Positions 6,391 to 10,324 of a stretch of 10,324 nucleotides of DNA are shown piece after piece. The position numbers were made by a program, and so were the translations under genes. Numbering within the stretch: the first letter of the stretch is position 1; the number at the start of each line of letters is the position of its first letter. The notes beneath the pieces are model-generated. The model had not been told where the DNA came from. It saw nothing but the letters and a program-made list of their open reading frames with translations, and ran no database searches. Source of the DNA: Methanosarcinales archaeon (GTDB lineage: Archaea > Halobacteriota > Methanosarcinia > Methanosarcinales > Methanogasteraceae); NCBI GenBank assembly GCA_030640725.1, contig DAOWIV010000026.1:1-10324 (forward strand), in the 5' to 3' direction.

Positions 6391-6398
6391 CATATACC
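6391..6398 (-). promoter_or_regulatory. TATA box candidate for pstCAB
   Basis: On the minus strand this reads GGTATATG. A start about 25 bases downstream, near 6370, would give a leader of roughly 70 nt before the pstC ATG at 6298. It shares the 218-bp divergent spacer with the sua5 promoter. No recognisable phosphate-response operator could be named. Confidence 0.4.
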
Positions 6399-6430
6399 TT
6401 ATCCCAATAAACCTATAGATTCTATACACA

Positions 6431-6438
6431 CTATATAG
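6431..6438 (+). promoter_or_regulatory. TATA box candidate for sua5
   Basis: CTATATAG would set transcription start near 6460. The leader would then include GGTGGAG (6490-6496). The box is itself palindromic and lies in a wider AT-rich imperfect inverted repeat (CCTATA from 6412 and TATAGG ending at 6439). Confidence 0.45.
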
Positions 6439-6489
6439 GGATCTGCGGGATTTGCAGGATCCGGGCGAATCCCCCTACCTAAGTAATAT

Positions 6490-6530
6490 GGTGGAGACCC
6501 ATGAAAAATAGGATGGATGGAGGCTACTAA
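6490..6530 (+). promoter_or_regulatory. Shine-Dalgarno and 9-codon leader frame overlapping the sua5 start
   Basis: GGTGGAG (6490-6496) is followed four bases later by ATG 6501, which opens the frame MKNRMDGGY and ends at TAA 6528-6530, eleven bases past the sua5 ATG. It may be a translation-coupled leader peptide, a chance frame, or a sign of a one-base error in the AAAAA run at 6504-6508: removing one A would join ATG 6501 to sua5 in frame. Confidence 0.35.
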
Positions 6531-7587
6531 AACGCAGATCTTCAGAATCGATCGTGGAAACTTCGAAAAAACGATCCGGGCGGCTGCCAGAATCATCAGA
6601 GATGGCGGAACCGTTGCGTTTCCCACTGAGACTGTGTACGGTCTTGGAGCAGACGCCTTGAATCCTGCTGCTGTCATGAAGATATTTCAGGCAAAGGCGC
6701 GCCCTGCCGACAATCCGTTGATCGCCCATGTCTCGTCAAGGGCGCAGATACGTGAGATCGCCAGGGATATCCCTGCATGCGCTTTTGACCTGATGGACGC
6801 CTTCATGCCCGGACCGCTCACATTGATCCTGAAACGAAAAGCAATCGTGCCAGATGTCACGACCGGGGGGCTTGATACGATCGCTGTGCGGATGCCTGAC
6901 CATCCGGTGGCGCTCGGGCTGATCAGGGAATCGGGCACGCCAATTGCAGCACCCAGCGCCAATCTGTCAGGCAGACCAAGCCCGACGACGGCTGCACATG
7001 TCGCGGCAGATCTTGCTGGCAGGGTCGATGCGATCATCGATGGCGGGCAGGTCAGGATCGGGGTCGAATCGACGGTGCTTGACTTGACATCACAGACCCC
7101 TGCCATACTCAGACCCGGCGGTATCGGGATTAAGGATATCAGAGGGTGCGTGGACGAGGTGAAGGATGCGGGCGGCGCGAGAGACGTGGGGAATGCAAGA
7201 GATGTGGCGAGCGCTGGCATGGGGGTGGTAAAGTCCCCAGGGATGAAATATACGCATTACGCCCCTGAAACTCCCGTGATACTGGTCGAAGGCGATCCTG
7301 AGAGTGTTGTAACCAGGATATCCAAGTTGATAGCCGAATATCACAAAAAAGGCAGCCGTGTCGGGCTTATGATGACAGAAGAGACTGCGGAACAGGTATC
7401 AGGCGACGAAGATCTCATATTATGCCCAAGAGACAATCCGGACGCGTATGCGCACAATCTATTCGGCGGGCTGCGATATCTGGATGGTAGAGATGTGGAT
7501 GTTATCATAGCTGATGGATCTATACAAAGCGAGGGGGTTGGAGCTGCGGTTCTCAATCGGTTGAGGAAAGCGGCGGGAAGTCGATGA
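6517..7587 (+). CDS. sua5: Threonylcarbamoyl-AMP synthase (Sua5/YrdC)
   Basis: A 356-residue enzyme that makes threonylcarbamoyl-AMP from threonine, bicarbonate and ATP, the first step of t6A37 formation on ANN-decoding tRNAs in the cytoplasm. The YrdC/TsaC domain (about 15-208) has GGTVAFPTETVYGLGADA, KARPADNPL (Lys60, Arg62), MPGPLTLILKR and APSANLSGRPSPT. The conserved Sua5 linker SPGMKYTHYAP (240-250) follows, then the C-terminal Sua5 Rossmann-like domain up to ~356, so this is the long two-domain form usual in archaea. An Ala/Asp/Gly-rich segment before the linker (about 212-236) contains a small internal repetition (GGARDV/GNARDV). ATG 6517 is the first in-frame start, but the best Shine-Dalgarno (GGTGGAG, 6490-6496) is 20 nt away and instead serves a 9-codon frame at 6501. 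Confidence 0.95.
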   Translation: MEATKTQIFRIDRGNFEKTIRAAARIIRDGGTVAFPTETVYGLGADALNPAAVMKIFQAKARPADNPLIAHVSSRAQIREIARDIPACAFDLMDAFMPGPLTLILKRKAIVPDVTTGGLDTIAVRMPDHPVALGLIRESGTPIAAPSANLSGRPSPTTAAHVAADLAGRVDAIIDGGQVRIGVESTVLDLTSQTPAILRPGGIGIKDIRGCVDEVKDAGGARDVGNARDVASAGMGVVKSPGMKYTHYAPETPVILVEGDPESVVTRISKLIAEYHKKGSRVGLMMTEETAEQVSGDEDLILCPRDNPDAYAHNLFGGLRYLDGRDVDVIIADGSIQSEGVGAAVLNRLRKAAGSR

Positions 7588-7605
7588 TTGGGCGCCGATG
7601 GTGGA

Positions 7606-7631
7606 TTTTTTGTACTTACTCGATTATTGTG
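7606..7631 (+). repeat. Degenerate remnant of the dispersed repeat
   Basis: TTACTCGATTATTGTG within this stretch matches the repeat's TTACTCGATTTTTTGTG except for one substitution and one base of length. The right arm of the AT hairpin is missing, and the palindrome GTGGATATCCAC begins where it should be. Confidence 0.45.
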
Positions 7632-7664
7632 TGGATATCCACCATAAAACCACAGTTATTGAAT

Positions 7665-7750
7665 GCACAATTTTTTATTTATGAAAAAGTATATCGTAAG
7701 CTCCCACCCGGGAGGGTATTCCTTACTCGCAAACTTTTCACAAAAGTTTG
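7665..7750 (+). repeat. Dispersed two-hairpin repeat, copy A (covarying stems)
   Basis: It starts GCACAATTTTTTATTTATG, matching the left edge of copy 1 (GCACCATTTTCATTTACG), then GAAAAAGTATATCGTAAG. The GC hairpin has arms CTCCC/GGGAG (7701-7705, 7710-7714). The AT hairpin has arms CAAACTTTT/AAAAGTTTG around CAC (7730-7750), the same 9-3-9 size as in the other copies but with three base pairs changed on both sides. No T-run follows, so it is not a terminator by itself. Confidence 0.75.
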
Positions 7751-7792
7751 ATCAAAAACTGACTTCCAACCCGGGAGGGCATTTCTCACCCG
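7751..7792 (+). repeat. Partial copy of the dispersed repeat
   Basis: Only the GC hairpin and its right flank remain: CTTCC (7763-7767) pairs with GGGAG (7773-7777) using one G-T wobble, followed by GGCATTTCTCACCCGA, which corresponds to GGCAGTTTTTACTCGA of the full copies. It then runs directly into copy C. Confidence 0.55.
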
Positions 7793-7867
7793 ATTACGAA
7801 AAAGTATATCGTAAGCCCCGCCCGAAGGGCAGTTTTTACTCGATTTTTTGTGAAAAAATCGTTTTTT
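7793..7867 (+). repeat. Dispersed two-hairpin repeat, copy C
   Basis: It begins TTACGAAAAAGTAT (7794-7807), has GCCC/GGGC arms (7820-7823, 7827-7830) and the AT hairpin with arms CGATTTTTT/AAAAAATCG around GTG (7841-7861), followed by six T. The 45 bases 7821-7865 are identical to 3760-3804 of copy 1, about 4 kb away. The hairpin plus T-run could terminate rightward transcription from sua5. Confidence 0.85.
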
Positions 7868-7974
7868 AGCCGTAACTCATCCGGTTCACCGCCGTAGCCA
7901 GCTAATGATCGGGCTACAGTGGGCAGGACCGGAACCGCAACATTATTGCAACACGCCAGAATAATAAAAGAGCG

Positions 7975-8979
7975 ATGGCGCAACTGTTGGATCTATTCGG
8001 AAAGAAGGATAGGGAATATAAATCCCGGACCGATGAGTTGCAGCGGCAGATCGATCGATTGAGCGCAGAAAATCAGAAATTGAAGATAAAACTGGATAAA
8101 AAGGATGAGAAGACAAAGGACGCGCTCACAAGAAAGCAGGAAGTCGAAGAAATCCTGAACCACACCCAGAAACAAATAACAACACTTGAAAATGAACTTT
8201 CAGCACTGAAAGAGGAAGCATCGAAAAATATCGCATTTAGCGGAACGTATTTGTTGAACAAGAAGAGTTTTGAGAGCATCGTGCTTGAATTAAGTTCGAT
8301 GCGGGCACAACGGGGGGCGCTTCACTCGATCTACTTTAATACGAATGCAAGAGCATCTGATTTTGATTTTAGAGATTTTATCGACGAGAACTGCATATAC
8401 ATGTTTGACCAGATCAAATCGAACCACGGAAAAGTGCTCTTTTATGATGAGAACCACTGCATCTCGCTTGCCATCGTGCCCCCGTTTAAAATAAAGCGTT
8501 CGGATTGGATAACCGGAGATGTGCTGGATACAGGTCATCTGAAGACGATGCTGTCGTGCGAGCCGGTCATCTGCGTCGTGTATGCACATGCAGGGAACAC
8601 GGTCGTTGGAATTGTCGGAAAAGACGATGTCCGCGCCGAGATCGTGCGAACAGGCGTGCAGGCGAAGCATACCAAAGGAGGATGGAGTCAGCGAAGGTTT
8701 GAGCGGGGGCGGGATCAGGATATTGAATATCACATAAAAAAGGTGCAGGAAAAGCTCCAATCGATGATTGATTGTGCAGGTGGGGCGGCTGAGATTGATG
8801 GCATGAGCGGGAAGACCATCGATGTGGTTATCACTGGCGGGGATCTCCGGCTCGCAAGAGAGATGATCGCAGATACGCTTGATAACGTACCAGTGATCGA
8901 GAAAAGGGTTGACGTGGATGGAAATCCTGATGATATCGCGGTTAAGGTGGCGTGGGCTGGCAGATTGTACCGGCTATGA
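7975..8979 (+). CDS. Vms1/ANKZF1-like peptidyl-tRNA hydrolase (VLRF1 domain)
   Basis: A 334-residue protein. Residues ~10-85 are Lys/Glu rich with heptad character and should form a coiled coil. The rest matches the Vms1-like release factor 1 (VLRF1) domain, an eRF1-related fold. The active-site loop is KHTKGGWSQRRFERGRDQ (231-248); Gln239 in GGWSQ corresponds to the catalytic Gln of Vms1/ANKZF1, analogous to the GGQ Gln of release factors. Further on, KTIDVVITGGDLRLAREMI (280-298) resembles the eRF1 domain-3-like end. In yeast, Vms1 frees stalled nascent chains from peptidyl-tRNA on 60S subunits; a similar ribosome-rescue role here is inferred. The eukaryotic zinc-finger, ankyrin and VIM parts are absent. 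The start at 7975 lacks a good ribosome-binding site (AAGAG only). The gene converges on pdaD, 8 bp between stops. Confidence 0.85.
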   Translation: MAQLLDLFGKKDREYKSRTDELQRQIDRLSAENQKLKIKLDKKDEKTKDALTRKQEVEEILNHTQKQITTLENELSALKEEASKNIAFSGTYLLNKKSFESIVLELSSMRAQRGALHSIYFNTNARASDFDFRDFIDENCIYMFDQIKSNHGKVLFYDENHCISLAIVPPFKIKRSDWITGDVLDTGHLKTMLSCEPVICVVYAHAGNTVVGIVGKDDVRAEIVRTGVQAKHTKGGWSQRRFERGRDQDIEYHIKKVQEKLQSMIDCAGGAAEIDGMSGKTIDVVITGGDLRLAREMIADTLDNVPVIEKRVDVDGNPDDIAVKVAWAGRLYRL

Positions 8980-8987
8980 CTGGAATA

Positions 8988-9509
8988 TTACAGCAGGAAC
9001 ACTGCCGCACACACAACAGTCGTCCACCCCTCATCTGCGACAGCATCATCCGCGATGCCCGTAATTTCAAGACCATCGTCTCCTGAAAGGGTGCCGTACA
9101 TCTCTGCTGCAAGGTTGCACGCATATTCAAGCGTTTCATCCTTGCCAATGCCCGTTGTATGGTATTCTGCAAGATACCCGAATCTTTCAGGACTGCCTGG
9201 AAGCGCGCATCCGATGGACGCAGAGACCAGCTCTCCGGCAGTGTCCGACGCGTTTCTCGAGAGGACCACGAAAGCGATCTCTCCCGGGTTAAGCTCTACT
9301 ATCCCGGATTCTTTTGGAATGATCTGGCAGTCTGGTGGCACAATCGAACTAACAATGACCAGATTTAAGTATTCAATCCCGGCATCACGCAGTGCCACTG
9401 CAAACGACATCAACTGGTCCGAATGTCTCCCAACTCCATGCGTAAAGAATAATTTTCTTGGAATCAGGTGTTTCGCCATTGTCTGCTGGCGCCTGTCGAT
9501 ATCAGTCAT
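8988..9509 (-). CDS. pdaD: Pyruvoyl-dependent arginine decarboxylase
   Basis: A 173-residue proenzyme that self-cleaves to make a pyruvoyl group and then converts arginine to agmatine plus CO2. The cleavage motif VSSIVPPD is visible, with Ser54-Ser55 as the self-processing pair. Glu115 in GYLAEYHTTG is the likely catalytic acid, matching the Glu of the Methanocaldococcus jannaschii enzyme. IPRKLFFTHGVGRHSDQL, SFAVALRDAGIEYLNLV and the final WTTVVCAAVFLL closely follow the Methanosarcina type. Agmatine feeds putrescine/spermidine synthesis and is also the substrate of TiaS for agmatidine in tRNA-Ile2. ATG 9509 overlaps the aIF6 stop in an ATGA; an internal ATG at 9479 (MAKHLIPRK) is a plausible alternative, since neither has a strong Shine-Dalgarno. 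Confidence 0.93.
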   Translation of the reverse strand: MTDIDRRQQTMAKHLIPRKLFFTHGVGRHSDQLMSFAVALRDAGIEYLNLVIVSSIVPPDCQIIPKESGIVELNPGEIAFVVLSRNASDTAGELVSASIGCALPGSPERFGYLAEYHTTGIGKDETLEYACNLAAEMYGTLSGDDGLEITGIADDAVADEGWTTVVCAAVFLL

Positions 9510-10165
9510 ATATATCCAAGCGCATCCTCAATCCTGCCGAGTTCGGGTCCTGTTGTGTCGGCGCCGGCAAGATACCCGGCAGAGTTTGCAAGCAAACCAG
9601 AGCCGATCAGCGGAGATCCAAAGTTGACAGTCCCGATATCGACTGGAAGATTGAACACATCCTCGAGAATCGATATTTCGGCATCGCTCACCCTCGGATG
9701 AACTAAAACGCCCTTGTTGGTCGCAATCCCTGCCATACCAACCGTCTTCAGCCCGGCGATGGTTGCCCTGCGCACGTCCACCCGCAACGCATCCTCAATC
9801 GTCTTCACAGCCCGGTCGGGCAGGTTCGGATGCACGACTGCCGCAGTGTCATTTGCAAGAATGATGTTTCCGACAGCGGTCATCACATCAGGGATTGCTT
9901 GCACATTCCCGAGTTCCTGTAGCGATCTGGTTTCCTCTGCATATACATATCTCGAGACCACAAACCCGCTGCAATTTCCACATGCAAGCGAGCCCACAAC
10001 AAAACTTCCGGCAATCGAGGTCTGCATGACCCGGACGCGCAATGCCTCTTCGATCTGTTCCGCGGTCATACGAGGCGTGCCGATCGGGACCAGTGCGACA
10101 TTATCAGTCACTGTAGCAAAGACGCCAAGCACGGGACTGCTACCGATCGTAAGTTTCCTGTCCAT
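9506..10165 (-). CDS. eif6: Translation initiation factor aIF6
   Basis: A 219-residue archaeal homologue of eIF6, which binds the large ribosomal subunit near L14/L24e and the sarcin-ricin loop and blocks joining with the small subunit. The five-fold pentein repeat is visible as recurring blocks: VLGVFATVTDNVALVP, SFVVGSLACGNCSGFVV, NIILANDTAAVVHPNL, MAGIATNKGVLVHPRVSD and SGLLANSAGYLAG. Length fits the family (about 220). The start at ATG 10165 gives the usual M-x-R-K beginning, with GAGG nine bases upstream; a GTG at 10180 in frame would add five residues and leave no ribosome-binding site. It follows rpl31e by 60 bp, as in many archaea. Confidence 0.95.
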   Translation of the reverse strand: MDRKLTIGSSPVLGVFATVTDNVALVPIGTPRMTAEQIEEALRVRVMQTSIAGSFVVGSLACGNCSGFVVSRYVYAEETRSLQELGNVQAIPDVMTAVGNIILANDTAAVVHPNLPDRAVKTIEDALRVDVRRATIAGLKTVGMAGIATNKGVLVHPRVSDAEISILEDVFNLPVDIGTVNFGSPLIGSGLLANSAGYLAGADTTGPELGRIEDALGYI

Positions 10166-10225
10166 CACCAACCGCCTCACACATTAGAAAAACTCTTACG
10201 GAAATGCATTACCACAGGGGAATCC

Positions 10226-10324
10226 TCAGGCGAGTTCCGCCTCTACGGCACCGTCTTCGAACCGTATAGCCCGCACCCGGATGCGCCTCGGCGGTTTCTG
10301 TGCGCCACGCCTCCAGATCGCCTC
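10226..10324 (-). CDS. rpl31e: Ribosomal protein L31e, C-terminal fragment
   Basis: The last 32 codons of a gene entering from the right edge. The peptide EAIWRRGAQKPPRRIRVRAI followed by RFEDGAVEAELA is the well-conserved C-terminus of archaeal/eukaryotic L31e, a protein near the peptide exit tunnel of the large subunit. It ends with TGA 10226-10228. The order rpl31e then eif6 is a conserved archaeal arrangement (often rpl39e-rpl31e-eif6-L18a), which supports both calls. Too short for simple ORF detection. Confidence 0.9.
   Translation of the reverse strand, partial: EAIWRRGAQKPPRRIRVRAIRFEDGAVEAELA

Larger units (their letters stand above)
7588..7974. other. Long intergenic region made mostly of repeat copies
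   Basis: This 387-bp gap between sua5 and the VLRF1 gene holds no credible gene. From left to right it has a degenerate repeat remnant (about 7606-7631), a perfect palindrome GTGGATATCCAC (7631-7642), a full repeat copy (7665-7750), a partial copy (7751-7792), a full copy (7793-7867), and a 107-bp leader region with nested inverted repeats (7882-7937) before the ATG at 7975. A 68-codon frame across the repeats (7663-7869) is judged non-coding because copies agree in DNA structure and not in reading frame. Confidence 0.7.

Noticed and set aside
7665..7867. CRISPR array
   Set aside because: Unit spacing is irregular, units are of unequal completeness, the spaces between them are themselves repeat remnants, and no cas gene is present.
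7663..7869. A 68-codon plus-strand frame (begins MHNFLFMKKYIV) across the repeat cluster
   Set aside because: It is built from the repeat copies. Copies differ by single-base gaps that shift frame, and what they share is base pairing and not codons. The matching frame in copy 1 stops at the hairpin.
3628..7922. Shared GCTACAGTGG at 3628-3637 and 7913-7922
   Set aside because: Ten bases only, on opposite sides of the repeat copies, with no extension of similarity; chance is sufficient.

Overview
The window comes from an archaeon, most probably a euryarchaeote related to methanogens or anaerobic methane/alkane oxidisers (Methanosarcina-like class). The evidence is the C-terminus of ribosomal protein L31e followed by archaeal translation factor aIF6, a pyruvoyl-dependent arginine decarboxylase of the Methanosarcina type, a two-domain Sua5, TATA-box promoters instead of -35/-10 boxes, and GGAGG/GGTG-type Shine-Dalgarno sequences. 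The genus cannot be fixed from the sequence alone. The window is gene-dense, with no rRNA, tRNA, CRISPR array or recognisable transposase.

Layout. (1) 1-1981, minus strand: the start of a secreted surface protein cut by the window edge; a solitary HicB-type protein; a HicB-HicA toxin-antitoxin pair with overlapping genes; and an AIM24-family protein. (2) 2158-3540, plus: an FAD-dependent dehydrogenase of the COG2509 type, divergent from AIM24 and probably translated from a leaderless mRNA. (3) 3541-3811: a non-coding stretch holding one copy of a two-hairpin repeat. (4) 3812-6298, minus: pstC-pstA-pstB, the membrane and ATPase parts of a phosphate ABC importer, overlapping end to end, without pstS or phoU beside them. 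(5) 6517-7587, plus: sua5, for the t6A modification of tRNA. (6) 7588-7974: a non-coding stretch with a cluster of full and degenerate copies of the same repeat. (7) 7975-8979, plus: a Vms1/ANKZF1-like release factor (VLRF1) with an N-terminal coiled coil and a GGWSQ motif. (8) 8988-10324, minus: rpl31e (partial), eif6 and pdaD; eif6 and pdaD share an ATGA overlap.

How they fit together. The right half is rich in translation functions: tRNA modification (Sua5), large-subunit biogenesis or anti-association (aIF6), a large-subunit protein (L31e), a ribosome-rescue type hydrolase (VLRF1), and an enzyme making agmatine, which archaea need both for polyamines and for agmatidine in tRNA-Ile2. The left half is accessory in character (TA genes, surface protein).

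The least explained signal is the dispersed repeat at 3719-3807 and 7665-7867. It pairs a GC-rich hairpin with a 9-bp AT-rich hairpin. A 45-nt core is identical in two copies, while a third copy keeps the AT stem by changing both arms and carries the reverse complement of the loop triplet. It behaves as a structure-conserved element and not as a protein gene.
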